Shown here in pieces: positions 10,701 to 22,179 of a stretch of DNA of 64,000 nt. How positions within the stretch are numbered: position 1 is the stretch's first letter; the number at the start of each line of letters is the position of its first letter. Origin of the DNA: Symbiodinium natans (Eukaryota > Sar > Dinophyceae > Suessiales > Symbiodiniaceae); contig CAJNDS010002655.1 in NCBI GenBank assembly GCA_905221605.1, forward strand, positions 124,001-188,000. Reading direction: 5' to 3'. Both the position numbers and the translations under genes were made by a program. The notes beneath the pieces are model-generated. The model made no database searches. It saw only the letters and a program-made list of their open reading frames with translations, and had not been told where the DNA came from.

Positions 10701-13485
10701 TGGGGGTAGTAGTCCGGTCCGGGCTTCGTACAATAGGGTTTTTGTTGGCTGGAGGCACGTAGGTAGCATGGAACATGTAGCCCAATTGCAAGTCCTGCGA
10801 CGTCACAGCTTAGTGATCGTCACGTCACGATATTGAAGCTCAGAATCTACAGCATGGCCCATGACGTGAACCTTCGCATACGGCCCTGCTAAAACATCCT
10901 CTTCGCAAGCTGCCAAGAAGCACGGCCCATGACCATGAAAAAGGCACGAACCTGCACCAGGCTCATAGCACATACAGCTCGGTGCTCAGATACTCTGTGG
11001 AAAACTGCGATAGAACAGAGTCGATTTCGTCCCAAGTCGGCAACCCTTTGGCACAGGCTCCTCCCATCATCCCTGCACGTACGAACTTTAACCCCCTGGA
11101 GTCTCGAGGCATCCCCCCACAAAGGGCAGGCAAGCCCTGAAAGCCTCACAAGCCCAAGCTTCATTGCGAAGCAGCGCACAGAAAAAAAAAAGTACACCTG
11201 CAGGTAGGCCAGCGCGAACGGTAACATCTCAGTACCTTGGGAGGCTGCGATTTGGTGTTTTGGGGTTGAGGATCTCGCAAAACCCAGCACCGCACACCAG
11301 TGAGCTGAGAAGCAAACATGCGGGAGACATGCCTTGCAAGGACGTCGATGCCCAACTTGCAAAAATGCAAGCACTCAGAGACGTTGGCAAACTGGCCAAG
11401 CCGCAGGGTCTTCCACTGCTGACCACGCCCAGAATACAAATATCCGCTTGAGCTGCCATGCAGAATCGCCATGTCACAACGAAGAACGACCCCATGATGC
11501 GATCACAACTTTCGCACAACACGACCAATCGGGTGTCCACTCATGCCGGTCCGGTGACGCAAAGAGTTGCTCAACAGAACCCGAGCAAAATGTCTACAAA
11601 ACCGAATAGCTTCGCGTTTCAACGAGAACCATGGTTGGCGCGTCGTCAAGCAACTGTTTGCTCGCAGAAAGCAGCACCCTTACACGCCAAGCTTGCAAAA
11701 AAAACACGCCAGGCTTTGCAATAAAGATCTCAAGATGCTCGCAGCCTCACTTCGAGGACTGGCTTCATCTCTCAGCCCACGGAGAGGCATCCGGCGGAAC
11801 ATTCAACAAAAAAGGCAGACGCCCACGTAGCTCACGGCTGTAGTTGCCACCAGTGAACTGGGAACCCGCAGAAGTAGAACACAGGGCTTTTTCAGAGGAC
11901 GGCAGAGTGGCATCAGCCGAATCAGCGGGCCCACACTGCGCCCTCAACCCAGGACCAACCCTGAGGTCCCACAATGATCAGGGAAGAAGCACCACGGCGA
12001 CAGGTTCCACCAAAACACACTGCACAATCCCTGCCACTTTAATGAGCACCGACACGGCCCCCACCACATCATGAGCACTAGACATCTACTGACATGTACT
12101 GCCCTAAACCCTAAACCCTAAACCCTAAAACCTAAACCCTAAACCCTAAACCCTAAACCCCAAACCCTAAAAGAGAGACCCTGAAGATTCCGAAGAAGCC
12201 CTGCCAGGTCGGCTTAGCAGCTCGCCCCGAACCACCGGACGGCAGAGGGCGCCATGACAAATGCGGCAATCCTCATTTTGCATGTCAGGGTTTAGGGTTT
12301 AGGGTGTAGGGTTTAGGGTTTAGGGTTTCGGGTTTAGGGTTTCGGGTTGAGGTGCTTTTCGTGACGGCTCTATAGGCCTACACAAATGACGGCCCGGCTT
12401 TAGGATTTTTTACGGCTTTTGGCTCCAGTTCGAGGCTCACTCTTGCGGGTTTTGGGGTTCCGGGGCTCACTCCCACTTGCGGCCGCTACCAGGGATGTTG
12501 GAAGTTTGACAGTTGTGGGGCACGCTTTTCGGGTTTTCACTTGCGCGTTTCAGGGCAGTGTGCTTTTTACCCAGATATTCGCCAGGTCGAAGTAGGGATG
12601 CTGGGGGCTTGAAAAGGTTCTTCATCGCTTCCTGACGTGTTTGGCACAAGATTGAAGATGAAGCACATGAAAGCCTGCCGGCAACCCAATCTCCCGCAGA
12701 GCGCGATCGACATGCAAAACTCCGAACTCGACGCTCAAAGACTACAACAGCCTCTCACCTGCAACACATGACATACATTGACATACTTGAGCTTCGTACC
12801 CTGGAGATCTGCATGGAAGTGCAGGCAGGGAGCCCCCCAAACAGCCCGGCAGACGTCATGTAGACAAAACCAACTGCACCTGAACACAGTTTGCATGAGG
12901 AAGGTCCCAAGCTATCTCCGATCTCGTGACCGTTTCATTAATTTCCGTAGGATTAGCATGCAGTTCCCGGTATGAAGTGAGAGGAGCGGGAAGGATTCTC
13001 AGCGAGGGGAGGACGGGGAAGACTACGAGGGCGGGTGTCTCAAACTCGTGGCGACAAAGGCATTGTCATGGTTTGGGCATGTATGTGAAAGATCGGTTTG
13101 CAATAAACAAGTTCATGCGGTCAGGCGGAGATAGGAAAAGTCTACCGCAGACTCTACCCTTGTTTTGACGGATGCAAGAACAGCGGATACCATGTGCAGA
13201 TCGGATGCTATCAGGGTTTTCGGGCAAGGGAAGCGGCGAAGGTCATAAAAGCTGAACAAGAAGCCTGCCCGCCGCTTAGGAGAAGGCGCTTAGTAGAATG
13301 ACATCAGGCGACCTCTCCCAGCCTTCTATGAAACCCTAAACCCCAAACCCCAAACCCTAGGAACCCTAAACCCTAAACCCTAAACCGTAGCCTAAACCCT
13401 AAACCCTAGAACCCTAAACCCCTAAAGGCTCACCTGACGCAGCGCTGCTGAGGGCCCGGCGAATCGAAGCTCTGCTCATATCGGC
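7780..13485 (-). CDS. Candidate five-exon gene, small protein with mitochondrial-type N terminus
   Basis: Exons chosen by the AG|G rule seen in the P1 gene: 13485-13434 (ATG at 13479), 12271-12201, 9589-9512, 8198-8100 and 7854-7780 (TAG). The coding length from the ATG is 369 nt, 122 residues, and all phases agree. The N terminus MSRASIRRALSSAAS is Arg/Ser/Ala-rich and free of acids, like a mitochondrial presequence. A hydrophobic helix (AVALLMILI) lies in exon 4 and the tail is polar. Telomere-like arrays flank exons 2-4 in the expected orientation, and exon 1 has one on its donor side. Weak points: the donor after exon 2 would be GG, exon 2 is also open on the plus strand (12208-12288), and no protein family is recognised. 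Two further candidate exons upstream (15113-15165, 14787-14819) could not be joined in frame. Confidence 0.35.
8063..8285. repeat. Inverted telomere-like arrays around a candidate exon
   Basis: CCCTAAA-type array at 8063-8099 and degenerate TTTAGGG-type array at 8212-8285 frame the open segment 8100-8198. Read on the minus strand the exon ends AACAAG and the downstream array begins directly as GTTTAGGG, so the array itself supplies the donor. Confidence 0.8.
8456..8580. mobile_element. Short palindromic MITE-like element
   Basis: Termini are inverted copies (ATATGGGGGGTTT at the left, AAACCCCCCATAC at the right) around 100 bp with G-runs and no coding potential. It lies in the last-but-one intron of the candidate gene at 7780-13485. 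No clear target duplication was seen. Confidence 0.45.
9425..9740. repeat. Inverted telomere-like arrays around a candidate exon
   Basis: Degenerate CCCTAAA copies at 9425-9480 and TTTAGGG copies at 9619-9740 frame the segment 9512-9589, open on the minus strand for 26 codons with AG|G at both ends (FHATKLAALRALAKEV within it). Confidence 0.75.
9925..9962. other. Perfect 13-bp inverted repeat (hairpin)
   Basis: CCAAGAACCAAGA (9925-9937) and its exact complement (9950-9962) enclose a 12-nt loop. It stands in an AT-richer 200-bp stretch (9820-10020) unlike its surroundings, possibly a decayed small element inside an intron. The rest of 9740-12100 shows no recognisable gene. Confidence 0.6.
12103..12352. 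repeat. Inverted telomere-like arrays around a candidate exon
   Basis: CCCTAAA copies at 12103-12170 and TTTAGGG copies at 12288-12352 enclose about 115 bp open on both strands: minus 12271-12201, or plus 12208-12288. Strand assignment rests only on neighbouring exons. Confidence 0.75.
13331..13427. repeat. CCCTAAA-type array beside candidate first exon
   Basis: A degenerate array next to the segment 13434-13485. On the minus strand the exon would be followed by the donor GTGAGCC and then by TTTAGGG copies. Confidence 0.75.
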
Positions 13486-14722
13486 CTGGGAGTGAAAGCT
13501 TCGCTGCCAGGGCAGCTTGCACCGAGACTCCGGAGCACCCCCAAGGGACCTAGTGCCCTATAGCGGCAGCCAGTGCCCGAAATGCCCGAACGTTCCCCTG
13601 ATCTGCAGATCTGCAAATACTCCCGACGCGAAAGAATCCAAGGAGATTTGATGCACCCCTTCACAAGACCTCAAAGACCACTGCAAGCCTTCTCCGAAAC
13701 TCCTCAAAAGCCCACCCCAAGCCAACATACAGGCAAGGCTCTGGAGGGCTTCCCAGCAGAGCCAACTGGGCTCCATTTATGGCCTAGGAGCTTTGAACAG
13801 ATATGCCATCTCGCATTGCAAGGAGACTGAAATTCGGGGGGTCTGGGACAAAGGGTTTCGAACATAAGCCCAAACATTGCAGGTCGGCCCTCCTTTGCCC
13901 CTCAAAGCCTGGAGAGGAAATGCGCAGACAAGGCGCGCGAATCGTCTGTGTCCACATTTCGTAAACAGACGACGCCGGTCCGATGGAGGCAAGCCTTGGA
14001 TTTTGAGAACTGAGAGCTGGGGCTCGTTGAAATTTCTTGAACCCTGGCCTGGTGAGATTCAGATTCGCGTCACATGATTCATGCACTGAAACGACCTGCC
14101 TCCAAAACCCTTAAACCCCTAAAGCCCAAAGAACCAAATGCTGTAGGATTGGAAAACCTCCAAGCTTTTCTCGATTCCTTAAGCTCTAAACAATCCGAGG
14201 CCCTCGGCCTAGCCCCTTAAACAAGCTCCAGGCACTGCAGGGAGGATACATGGCCAACGAAGGCCTTGTCCACTGCAGTCCTTGGCGTCACTGGTTGTGG
14301 GTGCACACAGGTTTCGGGCCTCGGGCATTAGGGCTGAAGAGGTCCCGGGGCGTTCAAAGGCTGCAGGGTTCAGGGTTTAAATGCTCCAGCCGTTGCAGGA
14401 AAGATTGTCGTGGGAGCCTTGCCCAATAGCTGAAGAACTGAGCCCCCGGCGCCAAACATCCGACCACCACCAGAAGATACCCCGGGATCACGAAGAGAAC
14501 GATGCGCCGAAACAGCTGTGCCTTGCGGACCCATGGTCCTAAAGTGCCCTACAGCCAGAGGGGGGAACTGCGGCACGCGTGACGACTGAGAAGCGCCTTA
14601 AACATATGGGTGACAGGAGCAGGCTCTGCTAGTACACAGAAATTCCCCACATCAATGCACCCCATCCCGATGTGCAAGTAGTGCAGATGGCTTCCTGGAG
14701 ACCCGAACCACAAGCCAAAAAA

Positions 14723-15165
14723 ACCCTAAACCCTAAACCCTAAACCCTAAACCCTAAACCCTAAACCCTAAGACTCAAAAGAGCGCCTTGGTGGCAAGCG
14801 CAAGTTTTTTGTCCGCTTCCTTGCCGTGGGCTTCTTGGAGTGGGGCCAGATGGGTCCGGGGCTGCTGGAAAAGTGGAGAATCGAGACAATTGAAGACCCT
14901 GTTGCCATGGGCATGCCCACGTGAAGTGCTTTGAAAGAACCCTCGCTCGCAAAACATGCAGGGACCCAAACACACTCGAGAGCCAACCCTAGAATCTAAT
15001 AAAACCCGAAACCCTGCCCCAAACATTCGCAAGTGTTCAGATCGCCGAAGCTGTCAGGCCTAACCTGCGACACAAACCTCCCGAAGCAGCCTCTGAACCC
15101 TAAACCCTAAACCTTGTTGGTGCCAGTCTGGGGCTAAGGTTTGCAGCGCTAAAGTGCCGGCAGGC
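14723..15165 (-). other. Two candidate exons with adjacent CCCTAAA arrays
   Basis: Arrays at 14723-14772 and 15095-15112 sit on the donor side of two minus-strand open segments. 14819-14787 (EADKKLALATK, possibly longer upstream, through LAPLQEAHGK) and 15165-15113 both have AG|G borders. Their phases do not combine with each other, so gene membership is unknown. Confidence 0.3.
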
Positions 15166-15339
15166 CTTGCGGTGGGTCCTAGCTGAGCTGTAGATTTGGA
15201 TTAGGGGTCTACATTGATCGTCGCCCGGCAAGGTAGCCCAGAAATCCTACACCATCAGAATCCGTCAGAATCCTGACACGGATCCGTCAGGATCCGTCAG
15301 AAACCTGATGCAGCAAAGCATCCATTCTCTCATAAGGCC

Positions 15340-15440
15340 GCGCAGAGGCCGCGTGCAGGGGCCGCGTGCAGGGGCCGCGTGCAGGGGCCGCGTGCAGGGG
15401 CCGCGTGCGCCGCGTGCAGAGGCCGCGCGCAGAGGCCGCA
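15340..15440. repeat. 13-bp GC-rich minisatellite
   Basis: About seven copies of a CCGCGTGCAGGGG unit, degenerating at the right end. The spurious ORFs here are repeat translation. The remainder of 13490-16610 holds no gene I can support. Confidence 0.85.
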
Positions 15441-16613
15441 GAGAGCTCAGCGGCAGTACCCTACGGCCTACAGCACCATGTATCTGCCAATTCTCTGGGC
15501 TTCTGGTTGCGGTTCAGGAGGCTTAGATACGTGCTCACGCACATGTGCAAGCTCGCTTTAAGCCCCATCCACCCCTGTGCTGAATCCAAAAACATGAATC
15601 CATTGTTTATAGGGACGTCAGCTCAAGACGGCTTGGTCGCGGCTCTCACGAAACAATCCAGGCTCTTCCCAAAGAGGACCTGCCCATGTTAAGATCTTGC
15701 CCAAAAGTCTCAATCTTACAGACCCTGGCACACGTGGCTTCCATCCAGTCTTGCCCTCACTTCGAAGCACTCAACTCACACCACCGAAAGATCTGCTACA
15801 TTCAAGTCCCATGAGCCGTGAGCTGTGAGAAGCCGCAGCACACGAAACTGCCACAAAGAAAAGCAGGCACTACGGCGGTTTTTTCTTTCCACCGCACATG
15901 AGAGGCCCATCGTTCCACAGCAGCCTTGGCATCCGAGCGGGGAGCGGGAACGGCTCAAGACTGAAGCTACTTGCTTGGAAAATTCTTCGGCCGAAGTTGA
16001 AAGTTGTCTGGGCTGCTAGGTTCCAGCACACACGGCTTGTGCAGAGAATTTCGAAGGTAAGGTTTCGGGGGGTGATGAATCGGAGCTTGATAGCTGTGAT
16101 ACGAGCGTTTTGGAGGGGATGGGTGTCCCGCTGCGTGCCCATTCCAACTACAGGGCCATGGAGGCCCGGCACAAGATGGCACAGCATGACACAAGATGAC
16201 ACAAAGTTATGGGACCAGCCGAAACCCTAATGCACCCTACCCTCGAGACAATCGCAGCTAGCTTCCCATCTACGGCTGAAACACTCGGGTCCCGGACAAG
16301 AACTCGGGTGACAGTAGAATCGCCTTGGTACAGCTGCTCGCAATTTCCGCTGCTGGCGGCTTGGGTACTACGGACAACCTGCAGTGACCGTACCAAGGGA
16401 ACTTATCCGGAGGTCCCCCGGGCAGAATTTCTCTGAGCTCGGGGGTTGGCCCAACCCCTTCAACTTTCGAGACATGATAACCCTAAACCAGGCGGGTTCG
16501 GGATGTAGGGTTTCGCCAGGTGTGTAGGAATCAGACTTTGATGCATAAGCCCAGCATGCGCAATGTACTTCCTGGAAGCCTTCAACCTCGAAGCTGCTGC
16601 CGCTGGAAGACAC

Positions 16614-18641
16614 TCAGCCGAAGAGGTCGAAGTCCATCTCCTCCTCCTCTTCCTCCTCCTCGACCTTTCCCAGACATGGCTTCGAAAAACCTAACGCAGA
16701 ACCATGCCGTACCCCTAACTTCAAAACCCAAGTTCCAGCAATTTCTGTGCAAGGCCCAACATTCCGGATGCTGAACGTCTTGCCCGAAGAAAAGCTACTG
16801 GCTGGTGAGGAGTAGGGGGTCGCAGCCTAGGATGCACAGTCAGCCAGGCACCTGCTGGCATTCGCCACTGTACCGAACAGGACACGAGTCTCGTTTCTTT
16901 CAGGCTCTTTTGAATGTCAGGTTTCTTTCATCAAGACGACCTCTTGCAGGCCTCAAAGCTTCCAAGGACTTGATACCGAAGCCACAAAAAAATCATCTCA
17001 ACCCTTAAAGCTGAAGGCCCAAATACGGCCCAATGGCGTGGCATCCTAAGAGGGAAGGAAAGGGTCACTCGCCCTGGCCTTCTTCTCCTCCTTCTTGGCC
17101 TCGCCACCACCTGCAATGATGTGCGATTGGGGGGGCAAAAACGAAAGGCTGCAAGGCTTTGAGAGCTTCAAGCAAGGGATGTGAGCTGATAGAGATGCCT
17201 CAGTCCTAAACCCTAAACCCTAAACCCTAAACACTAAGATGCTGTGGCCCGAAGCCCTGTAAGCAACCTGGGGGCAAAACCCGCCTGCGCCCGCATCCGC
17301 AGCGGCACCTCCAGCGACGGCGACACCGCCACCGCCGCCGCCGCCGAACTTCAGCATGCTGTCCTGAACAGGTTTAGGGTTTAGGGTTTAGGGCTTAGGG
17401 TTTAGGGTTTAGGGTTTAGGATTTAGGGTTTAGGGTTTAGGGTTTAGGGAATTTCTGAAGAGGAATCCGCAAGGTGGGGCGTGTGCGAGATGGATCCCCA
17501 CTCCGCGCCCTCTTTTGAGCTGCTGACAGTCTTCGGCTGCTCTTAAACCCTAAACCCTAAACCCTAAACCCTAAACCCTAAACCCTAAACCCTAAACCCT
17601 AAACCCTAAACCCTAAACCCTAAACCCTAAACCCTAAACCCTAAACCCTAAACCCTTTCCTCCGGCAGTGCAGCCGAGTCTCCAGATCCTTGCCTTGGCA
17701 CAGCTTGGCGAAGAGGGCTGGGAAGAAGGAGTCGATCGAGCCACCAGCAGCCTGCCACAGGAATACATGGTTCCGAGTTTATACCGCTCTCAGGATTAAG
17801 ATGCAAGGCACCCGAAAAATCCGAAGATATGTGCCTCGACTCCCAATCCCAGACACAACTCGGCATTTTTGGGGGGGAGCTCGTGGCCTTGATCAAGGAG
17901 TTGATGCTGTCCTCCGTGATGTCGAGCTCGCTGTCCTCACACTTGAGCTTACTCAGCCATGCTTTCGTCTATCTCCCTCAAACTCAGTTGAGCCAAGAAG
18001 GTTTCGCAGGAAAGTGGCCTGCGAGCTTGAAACTACTTTACTAATGCTTTACATCTTTTGAAGTAGGGACCAATGCACGAAGAACCTCTCCCATTGTAGA
18101 TGGGTTTAGAGATTTCTCCTTGAGGATCATCGCGGCGTAGGCACAGAAGAGCTCATCCTTCTCAGCCTGTCGCGGTGCATCACGGGTTTAGGGTTTTAGG
18201 GTTTCAGGGTTCAGGGTTTAGGGTTTAGGGTTTAGGGTTTAGGGTTTAGGGTTTAGGGTTTAGGGTTTAGGGTTTAGGGTTTAGGGTTTAGGGTTTAGGG
18301 TTTAGGGGGAAGATCATGTCTGTGACACCAACGATGCCGCAACACATAGGGAGCTCAAGCCTCAGTCATGAACTCACCAGGGCCACTCCCAGAATTCAAC
18401 CCGCACAGCAGGACACCGAAGCCTTTCAAGCACTCCACCGAAGTTCCAGCAAAAAACAACACCATCTGCCAAACTCACGCAAGTAAGCAGAGTGACAAGA
18501 AATAGCGGGGATTTGGGAACTGAATTCGGGTTCCTAAACCCTAAACCCTAAACCCTAAACCCTAAACCCTAAACCATAAACCCTAAGCGACAGCCGACCG
18601 GCAAAGGCCTGGGGAACTTCGGCTGCGGGGACTTCGGCCAT
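16614..18641 (-). CDS. RPLP1: 60S acidic ribosomal protein P1, seven exons, complete
   Basis: Exons: 18641-18609, 18166-18119, 17935-17888, 17751-17689, 17363-17285, 17110-17079, 16664-16614; total 354 nt, 117 residues plus TGA, with consistent phases (five introns in phase 0, one in phase 1). The product starts MAEVPAAEVPQ, then has the P1 dimerisation domain (AEKDELFCAYAAMILK, ITEDSINSLIK, DSFFPALFAKLCQGK), a Gly/Ala hinge (DSMLKFGGGGGGG), a Lys/Glu stretch and the hallmark stalk tail EEMDFDLFG. P1 forms the lateral ribosomal stalk with P2 and P0 and recruits translation GTPases in the cytosol. The FFPALFAK pattern fits P1 rather than P2. Introns start GC, GA, GC, GA, GC, GC and end AG, none starting with GT; a G follows every exon-exon border. 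Introns 1 and 4 contain TTTAGGG and then CCCTAAA arrays in transcript orientation. No sign of decay. Confidence 0.93.
17203..17233. repeat. CCCTAAA array in P1 intron 5
   Basis: Four heptamers on the donor side of exon 5. No matching inverse array is present near the acceptor at 17111. Confidence 0.85.
17371..17656. repeat. Inverted telomere-like arrays inside P1 intron 4
   Basis: TTTAGGG copies (17371-17456) and about 16 CCCTAAA copies (17545-17656) are separated by about 88 bp and together fill most of the 325-nt intron. In the transcript the order is TTTAGGG then CCCTAAA, able to pair as a long hairpin whose base lies close to both splice sites. Confidence 0.9.
18184..18588. repeat. Inverted telomere-like arrays inside P1 intron 1
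   Basis: About 17 TTTAGGG copies (18184-18306) lie next to the acceptor and seven CCCTAAA copies (18536-18588) next to the donor, with 229 bp of non-repeat sequence between. Same polarity as intron 4. Confidence 0.9.
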
Positions 18642-18727
18642 GGCTGCGCTGCGGGGGCCACGGGGCGACGGAGTTCGAACCGCTGGCGCAATTTTTTCGG
18701 CAGGGCTTTGAATCCTGGTGATGCTTA

Positions 18728-18818
18728 GGTTTTAGGGTTTAGGTTTTAGGGTTCAGGGTTCAGGGTTCCGGGTTCCGGGTTCACGGTTCAGGGTTTAGGG
18801 TTTAGGGTTTAGGGTTAG
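18728..18818. repeat. TTTAGGG array upstream of P1 exon 1
   Basis: A degenerate array 87 bp 5' of the P1 start codon. By the rule seen in the other introns it would mark the acceptor side of an intron in the 5' untranslated region. Confidence 0.75.
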
Positions 18819-18819
18819 C

Positions 18820-19980
18820 TCCAAAGGAACTCCCTAAACGACACATCGAAACGACTCAAGCCTAAACCCGAAACCCGCCCAGAACGTCGAGGACAGGGGC
18901 TTCCCTGGGCCCTACATGCCTGAACAGCAACATGTGCAAAGCTTCAACGAATGGGCCCACGTCATACCAAACTCCTTGATGGCCTTGCGGTTCCACACGA
19001 TGGGCAGGAAGCGTGCTTCCCGAATACCTGCCGGAAGCTTAAGTTTGAAGGCTTGTTCTAAGGCTTTGCGATGCTTTGAGGGTTAGGGCTTCAGCTTGGG
19101 GACGGTCCAGAGGGATGCGAGGCGTCCCGCCTCGTCGTCAGAACATGGAATCTTGCAGTTGTGGGTTCAAGTTTCGTGCGCTGCAGTGTTGATGCCAACA
19201 CAGACCCATCTGTGCACCTGCCTTGAGAATGGACAGGCCAGCCAACAGTTGCATGAGAACGATACCATCGCGCAACTTCGGGCACAAAGCCAGCAATATT
19301 CCAGAGGAAGGTTTAGGGTTTAGGGTTTAGGGTTTAGGGTTTAGGGTTTAGGGTTTAGGGTTTAGGGTTTAGGGTTTAGGGTTTAGGGTTTAGGGTTTAG
19401 GGTTTAGGGTTTAGGGTTCATGGTTTAAGGTAACTCTGAGTCCCCAAGGATCCTGCAGATACATAGCGCGCTCGACACGGCTCCGCTGGGTCACCATACT
19501 CTTGTTGTTGATGCAGCCTTCATTGGGACCTGGCGCAAGAACTTGTCGGGTTAAAGGCTGCACGGGCTGAGGTCACAGAAGCTGACAGCCTTCAACCTTC
19601 ATTGCTGGATTTCGGGTGACGTCTCTGCTGCACTACCGCGCTTGCTCCAACATGGCATCTTTGTGACCAGGTCCCATCAGGACAGGTCAGGGCGGTTAAT
19701 TAGGCTCGGATTGAAGCCTCATGAACTTTCTGTCTTCTAGCCCACATGTGCAATTGTGGCTCAGCATGTCTCAGCACGTGTGGCTCTGCGCAAGGAGTTC
19801 ACATTCATCATTATAAACACACGAGGTGACTGTCTTTTCGCCGTCCCACACTGCAATTGTCCCAACCCTACGGGCTTGCCAGGGCTGTCTGAGGTGCGCG
19901 CACTGCCAGTCTCCGTCGAAACTGCCCTGATCCGGTCGGGCGCATTGTGGTATCCGAAAACAACCGCAAACATGGGTCAT
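18820..19980. other. No gene recognised; one long TTTAGGG array
   Basis: The only clear structure is a nearly pure array of about 16 TTTAGGG units at 19311-19425. Short ORFs here show no family or exon signature. Confidence 0.6.
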
Positions 19981-19989
19981 GTCGATTGT

Positions 19990-20860
<871 letters not shown>

Positions 20861-21242
20861 CGCGATTGCTGCAGTAAGAAGCAGCATTGGACGTAGACAG
20901 TACGAAGGAACTGCGGCTTTGCAACATTACCATCATCACTGAATCGCTTTGGGAATCGCATCGCTTGTCGCCATGCGGGGAAGTTGGAAGCCAACGCGAC
21001 CTCGAACGGAGTACTATGTCTGAGGTTTCAGGATGCAATCCGCTCAGGACCCTGAAGGAAAAATCATATGAACCCTACTAGAAGTTCAACATACGCATGC
21101 TCCTAGCTCCTACATGCACTTCTGCACACCTCCGAAATGACCTCGAGCCCCTTTCTTGACCCCAACCCGCAAAGCCCTGAGCCTGGCCAGACATGGCAGC
21201 CATGGCCTGCAGAGGAATGCTTTGCTTACTGCTGGTTCGTAG

Positions 21243-21310
21243 GGAATGGGGGAATGAGGTACCCTATATAATCCCTTAAAGGGTATATATGGTATATATA
21301 GGTCATTCCC
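21243..21310. mobile_element. Palindromic MITE-like remnant
   Basis: An imperfect inverted repeat: GGAATGAGGTACCCTATATA on the left against TATATAGGTCATTCC on the right, with a short AT-rich centre. The rest of 20880-21830 holds nothing I can name. Confidence 0.45.
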
Positions 21311-21824
21311 TGCTAATAAACAGTAAGTTGAGGGGCTTTAATGGGACTCAGAGCTTGCAGGTGCGTTGAAGCTTTACTGGAGCTTTCATGAGACGCTTTT
21401 GGGAGGGGCTTTCTTGGTGCTTGATGGAACCCTTTGCGGGCTGCGGGCGTTTCCATAGACCTCCGAAACCGGGAATCTGAAAATCCAACCCGAAAGCCCA
21501 CTGAACTGGGGGGAATCATTAGGGAACACAGGCTGCCAGGGTCCTTCTGGAACACAGCATGGCGACAGCAACATGGACGAATCCTTGATGTTACATGCTT
21601 CATGAAGCTGCAGCAGCGTAGTCATGAGGAGGCCTCAACAAAGAAGTGCCAGGTTGCTACACGGAAAAGCAACATTTCGAAGCACGGGATAGGGTCAGTT
21701 GGAATCCACATTAACACCTCGCGCAGAACCTGCAAAGGTTTCGATCTTGCTGGTGGCAGAACAATGAACATAGCGATGGTGACAAGTTCGTCTCGGAATC
21801 AACCCCTTTCCTTCCGCCCTATTT

Positions 21825-22175
21825 GAGCCTATTATTATCATGATTATTATTCTCATGATTCTTATTATGACTGTGACTATTATTACTATTAGTCTTACTA
21901 TTATGTTAATCGCTGTTTTCCCCAAATCTTGCGGGAGTTTGGCCTGTGCAAAGCCGGCGAAGTTGGAAAAGTCCATGCCACCACCTCCGCCGCCACCTCC
22001 GGATGCCTGACGTGCAGAGTCAATGCTTGGAGTTCGAAAAACTACTATTCCTACTATTGCTAATATTATGACTAAAATTACTACTGCTACAAGTATTACT
22101 ACTAATCCTACTATTACTAATCTTTCCACTATCACTCATATTACTGCTATTGCCACTATTACTACTATTACGATT
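21825..22175. repeat. Degenerate ATT/ACT triplet repeats flanking an exon
   Basis: Two degenerate triplet blocks (21825-21912 and 22035-22172) in the same orientation enclose about 120 bp of ordinary sequence containing the exon at 21944-22006. Confidence 0.8.
21944..22006 (-). CDS. Single Gly-rich exon, co-chaperone-like tail
   Basis: A 63-nt phase-0 segment with AG|G at both borders (GTCAG|GCATCC and GCACAG|GCCAAA) encodes ASGGGGGGGGMDFSNFAGF plus AQ. Gly-rich tails followed by MDFS-F are common near the C terminus of p23-type and some other Hsp90/Hsp70 co-chaperones; that is family knowledge, and the match is too short to name a gene. Donor would be GC. No neighbouring exon was identified. 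Confidence 0.45.
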
Positions 22176-22179
22176 GTTC

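Noticed and set aside
18660-18700. tRNA-like GTTCGAACC motif
   Set aside because: No acceptor stem or other arms around it; it lies just 5' of the P1 start codon.
17203-18818. Arrays as scars of telomere fusions or chromosome ends
   Set aside because: They sit in introns of an intact gene and alternate in orientation around exons; a fusion would leave one head-to-head junction.
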